Source of the DNA: Thiomicrorhabdus sp041583835
GTDB taxonomy: Bacteria; Pseudomonadota; Gammaproteobacteria; Thiomicrospirales; Thiomicrospiraceae
DNA: 52,792 nucleotides
Reading direction: 5' to 3'
Assembly: GCF_041583835.1 (NCBI RefSeq)
Contig: NZ_JBFHFC010000015.1
Span: 1-52,792, forward strand
The translations under genes and the position numbers were made by a program. The notes beneath the pieces were generated by a model. The model was not told where the DNA came from. It worked only from the letters and a program-made list of their open reading frames with translations, and made no database searches. How positions within the stretch are numbered: the stretch's first letter is position 1; every line of letters begins with the position of its first letter. This document shows positions 15,652-24,795 of this stretch, in pieces.

Positions 15652-16296
15652 TTAGTCGATTCCGAGCAGTTTGTGTGTCTGTAAGCTGAGCTTCCACTGC
15701 GGATGTCGCAAGCAGTATTGAACGGCTTGTTTGATATTGGCTTCGGTGACTTTCGGGTCGGCATCATCCATCGGTTGCAGGTAGAAATGCTCGAAATTTA
15801 ATTCCGCTACTTTTTCCGGCATCAAGTCCGGTTGAGGATAGACCAGTTTGAGTTCGTTGCCGCTGTCTAAAATCAATGGTGCATTGGCCTTTGGGCTGAC
15901 GCAGATCCAGTCGATTTCTTCCGGTGCGGATTTTGTGCCGTTGGTTTCGATGGCGATTTCGAAATTATGGCGGTGTAGGGCATCGACCAGCTGTTGGTCT
16001 ACTTGCAGCAACGGTTCGCCGCCGGTCAGTACTACAAAAGGCGGTTCCAGACTGTCTTGCGGCCAGAATTCCAAAAGATGCCGACAGAGTGCTTCCGCGT
16101 TTTCAAATCGTCCTCCGTTCTGGCCGTCGGTGCCGATGAAGTCGGTATCGCAAAATTGGCAGACGGCATCGGCGCGGTCTTGCTCGCGTCCGGTCCATAA
16201 GTTGCATTTGCTCATGCGGCAGAAGATGGAAGGTCTTCCGCTGTGGAAACCTTCGCCCTGGAGAGAGTAAAAAACCTCTTTGACGGAATAGCTCAT
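15652..16296 (-). CDS. queE: 7-carboxy-7-deazaguanine synthase
   Basis: The 214-residue radical-SAM enzyme makes the 7-deazaguanine ring of queuosine. It has the QueE-specific cluster motif with 14 residues between the first two cysteines (C31-x14-C46-x2-C49) instead of the usual Cx3Cx2C. EVFYSLQGEGFHSGRPSIF at 7-25 and LTGGEPLLQ near 89 are also typical. Other que genes are not in the window. The gene is divergent from leuC, with 112 bases between the starts, and lies 80 bases upstream of rlmD on the same strand. Confidence 0.92.
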   Translation of the reverse strand: MSYSVKEVFYSLQGEGFHSGRPSIFCRMSKCNLWTGREQDRADAVCQFCDTDFIGTDGQNGGRFENAEALCRHLLEFWPQDSLEPPFVVLTGGEPLLQVDQQLVDALHRHNFEIAIETNGTKSAPEEIDWICVSPKANAPLILDSGNELKLVYPQPDLMPEKVAELNFEHFYLQPMDDADPKVTEANIKQAVQYCLRHPQWKLSLQTHKLLGID

Positions 16297-16356
16297 AGTG
16301 TCTGGCTTTGTTGGTGAATCTTGCGTGTATTTTACTCTTTAGTAAGTGCTATGAAA

Positions 16357-16365
16357 TGATATAAT
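16357..16365 (+). promoter_or_regulatory. Extended -10 promoter of leuC
   Basis: TG (16357-16358), one base, and a perfect TATAAT (16360-16365) make an extended -10 element 44 bases before leuC. No good -35 is present at 17 bases, as is usual for this promoter type. It should start the leuCDB transcript. Confidence 0.6.
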
Positions 16366-16408
16366 TCATAACTATTTCTTAAATTTTACGTGAGTTGGAT
16401 AAAAAGCG

Positions 16409-17824
16409 ATGTCAGGAAAGACTTTATACGACAAATTGTGGGATGCGCATGTGGTGCGTCAGGAAGAGGACGGCACGGCGTTAATTTATATTGACCGTCA
16501 GTTACTTCACGAAGTAACTTCGCCTCAGGCATTTGAAGGTCTGCGTTTGGCAAACCGTAAGCCGTGGCGAATTGATGCCAATCTGGCGACACCCGACCAC
16601 AATGTTCCGACCACCGACTTGAGTGGTGGTGTGGATTCGATTGTCGATCCTATTTCGCGTATCCAGGTTCAGACTTTGGGGATGAATACCAAAGAGTTCG
16701 GTATCACCGAATTCGGTATGGGAGATCCTCGTCAGGGTATCGTGCATGTCGTCGGTCCGGAAGAAGGGGCGACCTTGCCGGGCATGACCGTTGTTTGCGG
16801 TGATTCGCACACGGCGACTCACGGTGCTTTGGGTGCTTTGGCTCACGGGATCGGAACATCGGAAGTCGAGCACGTGATGGCAACTCAGTGTTTGATTCAG
16901 AAAAAGATGAAAAACATGTTGGTTAAGGTCGATGGCGAATTGCAGCCTGGCGTTGGCCCTAAGGATGTCGTTTTGGCGATTATCGGCGTGATCGGTACGG
17001 CGGGCGGTAACGGCTGTGCGATCGAGTTCGGCGGCCAGGTTTTCCGCGATATGTCGGTCGAAGGTCGTATGACGGTTTGTAATATGGCGATCGAAGCCGG
17101 AGCGCGTGTCGGTTTGGTTGCGGTTGACGAGAAGACCATCGAGTACGTTAAGGGGCGTCCGTTTGCACCTAAGGAAGATCAGTGGGAAGCGGCGGTTGCG
17201 GCTTGGCAGGACTTGAAGTCGGATGACGACGCCGAGTTCGATAAGGTGGTTGAAATCGACGGTTCTAAAATTCTGCCTCAGGTTTCTTGGGGAACGTCGC
17301 CGGAAATGGTGTTGGACGTGAACGGCAAAGTGCCTAATCCTGCGAATGAGTCTGATCCTGTTAAGGCCGGCGGTATCGAGCGTGCATTGAAATACATGGG
17401 CTTGGAAGCGGATATGCCGGTTTCGGAAATTCCTGTGGATTATGTGTTTATCGGTTCTTGTACCAACTCGCGTATTGAAGATTTTAGAGCGGCGGCCGAA
17501 GTGTTGAAGGGCAAGAAAGTTGCCCCGACGGTTGAGCAGGCTTTAGCGGTTCCTGGCTCCGGTTTGGTTAAGTTGCAGGCCGAGAAAGAAGGGTTGGATA
17601 AAATCTTCATCGAAGCCGGTTTCGAGTGGCGTAATCCGGGTTGTTCGATGTGTTTGGCGATGAATGCCGATAAATTACCGGCTGGTAAACACTGTGCATC
17701 GACTTCGAACCGTAATTTCGAAGGGCGTCAAGGTGCCGGCGGACGTACTCACTTGGTGAGCCCGCAAATGGCGGCTGCGGCGGCTGTGGCTGGTCATTTT
17801 GTTGATGTGCGCGACTATTTGTAA
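16409..17824 (+). CDS. leuC: 3-isopropylmalate dehydratase large subunit
   Basis: The 471-residue aconitase-family subunit pairs with LeuD to isomerise 2-isopropylmalate to 3-isopropylmalate in leucine synthesis. The [4Fe-4S] ligands are C351 (GSCTNSR), C412 and C415 (NPGCSMC). VCGDSHTATHGA at 129-140 is the conserved active-site segment. Length is normal. leuD follows 21 bases later and leuB 54 bases after that, forming leuCDB. Confidence 0.97.
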   Translation: MSGKTLYDKLWDAHVVRQEEDGTALIYIDRQLLHEVTSPQAFEGLRLANRKPWRIDANLATPDHNVPTTDLSGGVDSIVDPISRIQVQTLGMNTKEFGITEFGMGDPRQGIVHVVGPEEGATLPGMTVVCGDSHTATHGALGALAHGIGTSEVEHVMATQCLIQKKMKNMLVKVDGELQPGVGPKDVVLAIIGVIGTAGGNGCAIEFGGQVFRDMSVEGRMTVCNMAIEAGARVGLVAVDEKTIEYVKGRPFAPKEDQWEAAVAAWQDLKSDDDAEFDKVVEIDGSKILPQVSWGTSPEMVLDVNGKVPNPANESDPVKAGGIERALKYMGLEADMPVSEIPVDYVFIGSCTNSRIEDFRAAAEVLKGKKVAPTVEQALAVPGSGLVKLQAEKEGLDKIFIEAGFEWRNPGCSMCLAMNADKLPAGKHCASTSNRNFEGRQGAGGRTHLVSPQMAAAAAVAGHFVDVRDYL

Positions 17825-17845
17825 GCGCGGGAGTGGAGAATAAAG

Positions 17846-18487
17846 ATGGATAAGTTTATTAAAATGACCGCGATTGTTGCACCGATGGATCGTGCCAACG
17901 TGGATACCGATGCGATTATTCCTAAGCAGTTTTTGAAGTCGATCAAGCGTAGCGGGTTCGGTCCGAACCTGTTTGACGAGTGGCGTTACGAAGATGTGGG
18001 TGAGCCGGGTCAGGATTGTACTAACCGTCCTTTGCGCAAGGAATTCGTTTTGAATCAGTCGCGTTATCAGGGCGCTAAAATCCTGTTGGCGCGTGAGAAC
18101 TTCGGTTGTGGTTCGAGTCGCGAACACGCACCGTGGGCGTTGAAAGATTACGGTTTTGATGTGGTAATCGCTCCGAGTTTTGCGGATATCTTTTTCAATA
18201 ACTCGTTCAAGAACGGAATTTTACCGATCGTTTTGGACGAGAAGACGGTTGATGATCTATTCAAAGAGGTGTTTGCGGAAGAAGGTTATGAATTGACCGT
18301 TGATTTGGAAGCGCAGAAGCTGGTCAAACCAAACGGCGAGAGTATCGATTTCGAAGTGGATAGTTTTAGACGTCACTGCCTATTGAACGGGTTGGACGAT
18401 ATCGGTCTGACATTACAACATGAAGATGAAATTAAGGCGTATGAAGCGAACCGCAAGAAAACCGCGCCTTGGTTGTTTGGCGCTTAA
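17846..18487 (+). CDS. leuD: 3-isopropylmalate dehydratase small subunit
   Basis: The 213-residue swivel-domain subunit of isopropylmalate isomerase has NVDTDAIIPKQFLK near the N-terminus and the NFGCGSSREHAPWAL motif at about 87-101. It closes the active site over the LeuC iron-sulfur cluster. GTGGAG lies upstream of the start. Length is standard for the bacterial LeuD1 form. Confidence 0.97.
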   Translation: MDKFIKMTAIVAPMDRANVDTDAIIPKQFLKSIKRSGFGPNLFDEWRYEDVGEPGQDCTNRPLRKEFVLNQSRYQGAKILLARENFGCGSSREHAPWALKDYGFDVVIAPSFADIFFNNSFKNGILPIVLDEKTVDDLFKEVFAEEGYELTVDLEAQKLVKPNGESIDFEVDSFRRHCLLNGLDDIGLTLQHEDEIKAYEANRKKTAPWLFGA

Positions 18488-18541
18488 TGCCCGCCGACTA
18501 TTAAACAGATTATTCAAGATTAAAAAGTAGAGAACAGAAAA

Positions 18542-19615
18542 ATGACAAAACAAGTATTGGTATTGCCAGGTGATGGAATTGGTCCGGAAATTACAGCTGA
18601 AGCGGTTAAGGTGTTAGAAACGCTGAAAAAAACGGACGGTCTGGATATTAATATGACTGAAGACCTTGTGGGTGGTGCGGCTTATGACGTTCACGGTGTA
18701 CCTTTAGCGGATGAAACCATGGCTGCGGCTAAAGCGGCTGATGCGGTTTTGTTGGGTGCTGTTGGTGGTTATAAGTGGGAATCTTTGGATATTTCCGTAC
18801 GCCCTGAAAAAGGTCTGTTGCGTTTGCGTTCTGAAATGGAATTGTTCGCTAACCTGCGTCCTGCTTTCCTTTACCCTCAGTTGGCGTCTGCTTCGACTTT
18901 GAAGCCTGAAGTGGTTGCCGGTTTGGATATTTTGATCGTACGCGAGTTGACGGGCGGTATTTACTTCGGTCAGCCTCGTGGTATCCGTACTTTGGAAAAC
19001 GGTGAGCGCCAAGGTTTTAACACTTATGTTTATTCTGAATCGGAGATCAAGCGTATCGCTCACGTGGCTTTCCAGGCTGCAATGAAACGTAACAAGAAGT
19101 TGACTTCGGTGGATAAGGCGAACGTATTGGAAGTAACCGAATTATGGCGTGAAATCGTTGATGACGTTGCTAAAGAGTACCCGGAAGTCGAAGTGAAGCA
19201 CATGTATGTGGATAACGCCGCAATGCAGCTGGTATTGAATCCTAAGCAGTTTGACGTCATGGTGACCGGTAACATGTTCGGTGATATTTTGTCTGACGAA
19301 GCGTCCATGTTGACCGGTTCTATCGGAATGTTGGCTTCGGCTTCTTTGGATGCCAATAATAAAGGTATGTACGAGCCGAGCCACGGTTCTGCACCGGATA
19401 TCGCCGGACAAAACAAAGCAAACCCATTGGCGACGATCCTGTCTGCGGCAATGATGTTGCGTTATTCTTTAGGGCGTGAAGACTTGGCCGAGAAGATCGA
19501 AGATGCGGTCGGTAAAGTATTGGATCAGGGGCTGCGTACCGGCGACATCTATTCTGAGGGTTGTCAGCTTGTTACCTGTAGCGAAATGGGAGATGCTGTC
19601 GTTGCAGCGCTTTAA
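18542..19615 (+). CDS. leuB: 3-isopropylmalate dehydrogenase
   Basis: The 357-residue NAD-dependent enzyme oxidises and decarboxylates 3-isopropylmalate to 2-oxoisocaproate. It has LPGDGIGPEI at 8-17, LLRLRSEMELFANLRPAFLYP for substrate binding, and the GDILSDEASMLTGSIGMLASAS segment with the metal-binding Asp residues. EPSHGSAPDIAGQNKANP matches the nucleotide-binding loop and fits NAD rather than NADP use. It is the last leu gene; an M23 peptidase gene follows after 24 bases. Confidence 0.97.
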   Translation: MTKQVLVLPGDGIGPEITAEAVKVLETLKKTDGLDINMTEDLVGGAAYDVHGVPLADETMAAAKAADAVLLGAVGGYKWESLDISVRPEKGLLRLRSEMELFANLRPAFLYPQLASASTLKPEVVAGLDILIVRELTGGIYFGQPRGIRTLENGERQGFNTYVYSESEIKRIAHVAFQAAMKRNKKLTSVDKANVLEVTELWREIVDDVAKEYPEVEVKHMYVDNAAMQLVLNPKQFDVMVTGNMFGDILSDEASMLTGSIGMLASASLDANNKGMYEPSHGSAPDIAGQNKANPLATILSAAMMLRYSLGREDLAEKIEDAVGKVLDQGLRTGDIYSEGCQLVTCSEMGDAVVAAL

Positions 19616-19639
19616 GCTGTAACTTGCTGTTTCGCCGGG

Positions 19640-20620
19640 ATGAGAAATCACTTTACGATTACCGTTAGTGATGTGCATGGAGCACGTGATTATTCGTTTA
19701 AACAGATTTTTAAGCGATTCGCGTGGTTTTTCCTGCTCGTTTTTTTGTTGATTTGGGTGGGTGGCGCTTTGACTATTTGGTGGTTGAGCGATCAAGCCGA
19801 TCGAATTGAAAGTCAGCATATGCAAGCGGTTCAAAGCTACGAAAAAGTGTTGAATGAGCAAAAAAACGATTTCATTCATGTCGCTTCGGAAAAACGCTTG
19901 CTGGAATCTGAGTTGTCCGAAAAGACCAAGCAGGCCGAACTGCTGGATCAAACCTTGCAAGGCTTGGAGGAGTTGATTGGTACCAGCACCAGTGCCGAAG
20001 AACCGGAAAAACCGGTCGAGGAACGGGTCAAGCTGGTACAGTTGAACACCTTAGGTAAAAGCATGATGCTGGAAATGATTCCAAACGGGCGTCCGGTTGC
20101 GAATTTCGTCGGTGTGAGCAGTTCTTACGGTTGGCGAATTCATCCGGTTAGCGGGAAAAAACAGTTTCATCACGGTATCGATTATCGTGGCGAAAAAGGC
20201 GCTTCGGTAATTGCGACCGCGGACGGTGTCGTGGAATATGCGGGTTATCATAAGAACAGCGGTTTCGGAAAGTTGATTATTCTTTCCCATGCGAATGGCT
20301 TTAAGACGCATTACGGACATTTGAGTCGATTGGATGTGAAAACCGGTCAGTTCATCCATCAAGGAGATGTGATCGGCGGTATCGGTTCAACCGGATTATC
20401 GTCTGGTAACCATTTGCATTATGAGGTTTCTTTTGTGCAGCGTAAACTCGATCCGGCAGCGTTTGTCGAGTGGAGTTTGCAGAATTACGACAGCATTTTC
20501 CAAGAGGTGAAAGGGGTACCATGGGGATCTTTAAGTCAAGCCGTAAACGAGCGCGTGGAGAAGGTGGAAAAACAATTATTGCACCGGGGTGTGTCCTTAG
20601 CGGAGAATTCAGCGCACTAG
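19640..20620 (+). CDS. Membrane-anchored M23 peptidoglycan endopeptidase
   Basis: The 326-residue protein has one membrane segment (28-48, FAWFFLLVFLLIWVGG) and a periplasmic coiled coil (about 55-112). A LytM/M23 domain (150-275) follows. Zinc and catalytic residues are visible as HxxxD (H177, D181), HYGH (H224, H227) and HLH (H258, H260), so the enzyme should be active. It would cut peptide cross-links. The final 100 bases overlap the bactofilin gene in another frame. M23 peptidases paired with bactofilins shape the cell in Helicobacter (Csd1-CcmA) and other proteobacteria. Confidence 0.9.
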   Translation: MRNHFTITVSDVHGARDYSFKQIFKRFAWFFLLVFLLIWVGGALTIWWLSDQADRIESQHMQAVQSYEKVLNEQKNDFIHVASEKRLLESELSEKTKQAELLDQTLQGLEELIGTSTSAEEPEKPVEERVKLVQLNTLGKSMMLEMIPNGRPVANFVGVSSSYGWRIHPVSGKKQFHHGIDYRGEKGASVIATADGVVEYAGYHKNSGFGKLIILSHANGFKTHYGHLSRLDVKTGQFIHQGDVIGGIGSTGLSSGNHLHYEVSFVQRKLDPAAFVEWSLQNYDSIFQEVKGVPWGSLSQAVNERVEKVEKQLLHRGVSLAENSAH

Positions 20621-20979
20621 GCGGCCCCCTCCACGTTGACGGTCGTATCGACGGTGTCATTCAAAGTGATTTTGACGTGTCGATCGGTGTTCAGGGTGAA
20701 GTGAAAGGCTTTATCAAAGCGCGTTCAATCGTGTTGAGCGGTGTGTTTGAAGGCAAGGTGGCTTGCGAGCGGATTGATATCCTCAGTACCGGAAAATTCA
20801 TCGGTGAGTTGATTAGCGGTGAAGTCACGATTGAAGCCGGCGGGAAATTCATTGGTGAAAGCCGTGAATTGACCGAGGGCGGTATGATTGTTAGTTTACC
20901 GGAAGAAATGAAACATTCGGGCGTTCCAGCTTCATTGAGCGACTTGTTGGAAAAAGAGAAGATTGAAGACAAGGTTTAA
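20521..20979 (+). CDS. Bactofilin (polymer-forming cytoskeletal protein)
   Basis: The start is ATG 20521, preceded by AAAGGGG. The product is 152 residues. A basic tail (MGIFKSSRKRARG) leads into a beta-helix of short repeats (TIIAPGCVLSGEF, LHVDGRIDGVI, ARSIVLSGVFEGKV, VTIEAGGKFIGE) typical of bactofilins, and the C-terminus is acidic. Bactofilins form non-polar filaments at the membrane and position cell-wall enzymes. The first 33 codons overlap the M23 peptidase gene out of frame, so the two are tightly linked in expression and probably in function. Confidence 0.9.
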   Translation: MGIFKSSRKRARGEGGKTIIAPGCVLSGEFSALGGPLHVDGRIDGVIQSDFDVSIGVQGEVKGFIKARSIVLSGVFEGKVACERIDILSTGKFIGELISGEVTIEAGGKFIGESRELTEGGMIVSLPEEMKHSGVPASLSDLLEKEKIEDKV

Positions 20980-21105
20980 ACAGATTAAATGTCGGGTTTA
21001 GCTAGGTTGGCAATAAGTCAGGTAAATAGAAGCTGTCAGTCAAATTTTTAGTATTGAGCGGGGCGAGTAAAGAGTCCCTAAATTAATAAGGAAAAAAGAA
21101 AGATC

Positions 21106-22128
21106 ATGACTAAATTGTATGATATTGCGGTTGTCGGTGCTACTGGTGCAGTAGGTGAAACCATTTTGAAAGTATTGGAAGAGCGTGATTTTCCGGTAGG
21201 TAAGATTTATCCGTTGGCAAGTAGCCGTTCTGCGGGTAAAAAATTGCAATTCAAAGGCGGCTGGATCGAAGTTCAAGACTTGGAGACGTTCGATTTTTCT
21301 AAAGTTCAAATCGGATTATTCTCTCCTGGAGCGAGTGTTTCGGCTATTTACGCACCTAAAGCGGCGGAAGCGGGTTGTATTGTTGTGGATAACACATCCC
21401 AGTTCCGTTATGACGACGACATTCCGCTAGTTGTACCGGAAGTAAATCCGGAAGCGGTTGCTGGCTATAAAAACCGTGGCATCATCGCCAACCCGAACTG
21501 CTCAACTATCCAGATGCTGGTGGCTTTGAAGCCTATCTATGATGCAGTAGGGATCAAGCGTATTAACGTCGCGACTTATCAGGCGGTTTCCGGTACAGGG
21601 AAAGAAGCGATTGAAGAGTTAGCTCAGCAGACCGCCGACTTGTTGAACATGAAGCCGGTCAAGGCAAAAGTCTATCCTAAGCAGATTGCGTTTAACTGTA
21701 TTCCGCAGATCGACGTCTTCATGGATAACGGTTACACCAAAGAAGAGATGAAGATGGTTTGGGAAACCAAGAAAATCATGGGTGACGAGAACATCCTGGT
21801 GAACCCGACCGCCGTTCGTGTTCCTGTGTTCTACGGACACAGTGAAGCGGTACATATCGAAACCGAGAAGAAGATCACGGCCGAAGAAGCCAAAAAACTT
21901 TACGAGGACATGGAAGGTGTCGTATTGGTTGACGAGCATGTTGACGGTGGTTATCCGACCGCTGTGACTGAAGCGGCGGATACTAATCCGGTATACGTTG
22001 GCCGTATCCGTGAGGACATCACGATCGAAAACGGTTTGAACTTGTGGGTAGTTGCGGATAACGTCCGTAAAGGTGCCGCGACCAATACGGTTCAGATCGC
22101 AGAATTGTTGATCGAAAAATATATTTAA
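21106..22128 (+). CDS. asd: Aspartate-semialdehyde dehydrogenase
   Basis: The 340-residue enzyme reduces aspartyl phosphate to aspartate semialdehyde, the branch to lysine, methionine and threonine. The NADP motif is GATGAVGETI (11-20) and the nucleophile is C132 in NPNCSTIQ. QAVSGTGKEAIEEL and the HSEAVHIET segment complete the active site. AAGG lies upstream. It stands apart, 126 bases after the bactofilin gene. Confidence 0.96.
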   Translation: MTKLYDIAVVGATGAVGETILKVLEERDFPVGKIYPLASSRSAGKKLQFKGGWIEVQDLETFDFSKVQIGLFSPGASVSAIYAPKAAEAGCIVVDNTSQFRYDDDIPLVVPEVNPEAVAGYKNRGIIANPNCSTIQMLVALKPIYDAVGIKRINVATYQAVSGTGKEAIEELAQQTADLLNMKPVKAKVYPKQIAFNCIPQIDVFMDNGYTKEEMKMVWETKKIMGDENILVNPTAVRVPVFYGHSEAVHIETEKKITAEEAKKLYEDMEGVVLVDEHVDGGYPTAVTEAADTNPVYVGRIREDITIENGLNLWVVADNVRKGAATNTVQIAELLIEKYI

Positions 22129-22166
22129 AGCCGGGTTTGAATCGTTGATCTTGCAGGCCAAAAGTT

Positions 22167-22955
22167 TTGCATAGCCGAATAGCACTGGGTGTCGAATACC
22201 AAGGAACCCGCTATTGCGGTTGGCAGCGCCAATCGCATTGCGAATCCGTGCAGGGCTTAGTCGAACAAGCCTTGACGCAGATTGCCGACGAAACGATTGA
22301 TTTGCATTGTGCGGGGCGTACCGACACCGGCGTTCATGCGGTCGGTCAGGTGGTGCATTTCGAAACCCGATCCGAACGTCCGCTTAAAGCGTGGGTTCAG
22401 GGTGCGAATACGAAATTACCCGGCGACATTCGAATTGCTTGGGCGAAACCGGTCGATACGGAATTTCATGCGCGGTTTTCCGCGTTTGCCCGTCAGTATC
22501 GTTATGTGATTTTTAATCGTAACGTGCATTCGGCGGTTTTGGCCGACAGAGTGACCTGGGAAGACCGTAAGTTGGACGAAGAAAAAATGCATCGAGCCGC
22601 TCAGGCGTTGATCGGTGAACAGGATTTTTCTTCTTTTCGGGCGGCGGCTTGTCAAGCGTCGCATGCGATGCGGGAAGTGCAATCGGTTGCCGTGAGTCGT
22701 AGAGGCGATTTTGTTTTTATTGATATTCAGGCGAATGCGTTTTTGCATCATATGGTGCGGAATATCAGCGGCACCTTGATGCAGATCGGTCGTGGCGATA
22801 AGCCGGAAAGCTGGGTAAAAGAAGTTCTTGAATTAAAAGATCGTACCCAGGCGGCGGCAACGGCTCCGGCAAGCGGATTGTATTTTGTGAATGCATTTTA
22901 TCCGGAAGAGTATCAAATTCCCCGAGTCGAATTGAACGAGGTATTGTGGCAGTGA
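22167..22955 (+). CDS. truA: tRNA pseudouridine(38-40) synthase
   Basis: The 262-residue product starts at TTG 22167; CAGG upstream supports it, and no in-frame ATG precedes the conserved IALGVEYQGTRYCGWQ segment. The catalytic Asp is D53 in CAGRTDTGVHA. TruA makes pseudouridine at 38-40 in the anticodon arm. The 3' end overlaps trpF. Many gammaproteobacteria have fimV between asd and truA; here only 38 bases separate them. Confidence 0.93.
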   Translation: MHSRIALGVEYQGTRYCGWQRQSHCESVQGLVEQALTQIADETIDLHCAGRTDTGVHAVGQVVHFETRSERPLKAWVQGANTKLPGDIRIAWAKPVDTEFHARFSAFARQYRYVIFNRNVHSAVLADRVTWEDRKLDEEKMHRAAQALIGEQDFSSFRAAACQASHAMREVQSVAVSRRGDFVFIDIQANAFLHHMVRNISGTLMQIGRGDKPESWVKEVLELKDRTQAAATAPASGLYFVNAFYPEEYQIPRVELNEVLWQ

Positions 22956-23587
22956 GTTCGGTATTGAGAACGCGTGTTAAAATTTGCGGGATTACCTCGG
23001 TTGAAAACGGTTTGATGGTGGCCGACGCAGGCGTTGATTCGATCGGTTTGGTTTTTTATGAACCGAGTCCGCGTCATGTGGAAATTGATCAGGCCCGCCT
23101 GATTGCCAAAGCGATGCCGGCGTTCGTGACCAAGACCGCTTTGTTCGTCGACCCTTCGGTCGAATATGTTCAGGCGGTTTTGAACCGGGTTCAAATTGAT
23201 CTTCTGCAATTTCATGGTGATGAATCCGCGGAATTTTGCGAGCAGTTCGGCTTGCCTTATATGAAGGCCGTACGGATGCGCGAAGAGACCGATTTACACG
23301 ATCTGTCCGAACAGTATGTTTCTGCCTGCGGTCTTTTGTTGGACGCATACAAGCCGGGAGTTCCGGGCGGTACCGGTGAGCAGTTCAATTGGGATTTGGT
23401 TCCGAAATCGTTTTCTAAGCCGATTATTCTTGCAGGCGGTTTGAATGCGGAGAACGTCGCGCGTGCGATTCATACGGTTCGTCCCTGGGCGGTAGACGTC
23501 AGCGGTGGGGTGGAAGCCAGTAAAGGAGTGAAATCTCCCGATTCGGTTAAATTATTTATGCAACAAGTAATGAGTACAGTTGAATGA
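22946..23587 (+). CDS. trpF: Phosphoribosylanthranilate isomerase
   Basis: The 213-residue TIM-barrel enzyme catalyses the Amadori rearrangement in tryptophan synthesis. VKICGIT near 11-17 holds the catalytic Cys, and DVSGGVE near the C-terminus binds phosphate. The start is GTG 22946 (or GTG 22952, which is better spaced from GAGG 22938-22941). Either way it overlaps the end of truA. trpB follows with a four-base ATGA overlap. Confidence 0.95.
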   Translation: MAVSSVLRTRVKICGITSVENGLMVADAGVDSIGLVFYEPSPRHVEIDQARLIAKAMPAFVTKTALFVDPSVEYVQAVLNRVQIDLLQFHGDESAEFCEQFGLPYMKAVRMREETDLHDLSEQYVSACGLLLDAYKPGVPGGTGEQFNWDLVPKSFSKPIILAGGLNAENVARAIHTVRPWAVDVSGGVEASKGVKSPDSVKLFMQQVMSTVE

Positions 23588-24789
23588 CAGTAGATTTTTC
23601 AAAGTTCCCTGATGAACACGGCCATTTTGGACCTTACGGGGGAATCTTTGCCCCCGAGACCCTGATGGCGGCACTTGAGCAGTTGAATGCCGAGTATCAA
23701 AGTCTTAAAAACGATCCGGCTTTTTTAAGCGAATTGAGCGACGACCTAAGAGATTATGTCGGTCGTCCTACTCCGCTTTATTATGCGGAACGTTGGTCGG
23801 AAAGTTTGGGTGGAGCAAAAATCTATTTGAAACGTGAAGATTTGAACCATACCGGCGCCCATAAGGTTAACAATACCATCGGCCAGGCTTTGCTTGCGAA
23901 ACGCCTTGGTAAAACGCGCATTATCGCGGAAACCGGTGCGGGTCAGCACGGGGTAGCCAGTGCGACGGTTGCGGCGCGCCTGGGACTGGAGTGTGTGGTT
24001 TACATGGGTGCGGATGACGTAGTGCGTCAGGCGCCGAACGTTGCACGTATGAAGATGTTGGGTGCAACCGTAGTGGCTGTCGAATCCGGTACTCGTACAT
24101 TGAAAGATGCCTTGAACGAAGCGATGCGTGATTGGGTAACCAATGTCGACGATACGTTTTATATCATCGGTACGGCGGCCGGTCCGCATCCTTATCCGGC
24201 GATGGTGCGCGATTTTCAGGCGGTGATCGGCCGTGAAGCCCGCGAACAGGTTTTGGAAAAAGAAGGCAAGTTACCGGATGCCTTGGTTGCCTGTGTGGGC
24301 GGCGGATCAAACGCAATCGGCTTGTTCCATGAGTTTTTACCGGATGAAGGTGTGGCGATTTACGGTGTGGAAGCGGCTGGACACGGTTTGGAAAGTGGCG
24401 AGCATGCGGCACCGTTGTGTGCAGGTACGCCGGGTGTGTTGCACGGCAACCGTACTTATTTGATGCAGGATAAAAACGGTCAGATCATCGGCACCCATTC
24501 GATTTCGGCTGGTCTGGATTATCCGGGCGTCGGTCCCGAACACGCATGGTTAAAAGACATTGGCCGTGCCAATTACGTGGCGATTGACGACGAAGAAGCT
24601 TTGCAAGGTTTTAGGGACTTGACTAAATACGAAGGGATCATCCCGGCATTGGAATCGAGTCACGCGATTGCTTATGCAACCAAGTTGGCACCAACCATGA
24701 ATAAGGATCAAGTGATTATCGTGAATCTTTCCGGTCGCGGCGATAAGGATATGAATACCATCGCACAGATCGAAGGTTTCGAGTTTTAG
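23584..24789 (+). CDS. trpB: Tryptophan synthase beta subunit
   Basis: The 401-residue PLP enzyme joins indole and serine to give tryptophan. The PLP lysine is K94 in HTGAHKVNN, and GGGSNAIG near 239-246 binds the phosphate. Length is standard for the TrpB1 form that works with TrpA. The start overlaps the trpF stop, and trpA begins six bases after its own stop, so trpFBA is one unit. Confidence 0.97.
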   Translation: MTVDFSKFPDEHGHFGPYGGIFAPETLMAALEQLNAEYQSLKNDPAFLSELSDDLRDYVGRPTPLYYAERWSESLGGAKIYLKREDLNHTGAHKVNNTIGQALLAKRLGKTRIIAETGAGQHGVASATVAARLGLECVVYMGADDVVRQAPNVARMKMLGATVVAVESGTRTLKDALNEAMRDWVTNVDDTFYIIGTAAGPHPYPAMVRDFQAVIGREAREQVLEKEGKLPDALVACVGGGSNAIGLFHEFLPDEGVAIYGVEAAGHGLESGEHAAPLCAGTPGVLHGNRTYLMQDKNGQIIGTHSISAGLDYPGVGPEHAWLKDIGRANYVAIDDEEALQGFRDLTKYEGIIPALESSHAIAYATKLAPTMNKDQVIIVNLSGRGDKDMNTIAQIEGFEF

Positions 24790-24795
24790 GAAGAA

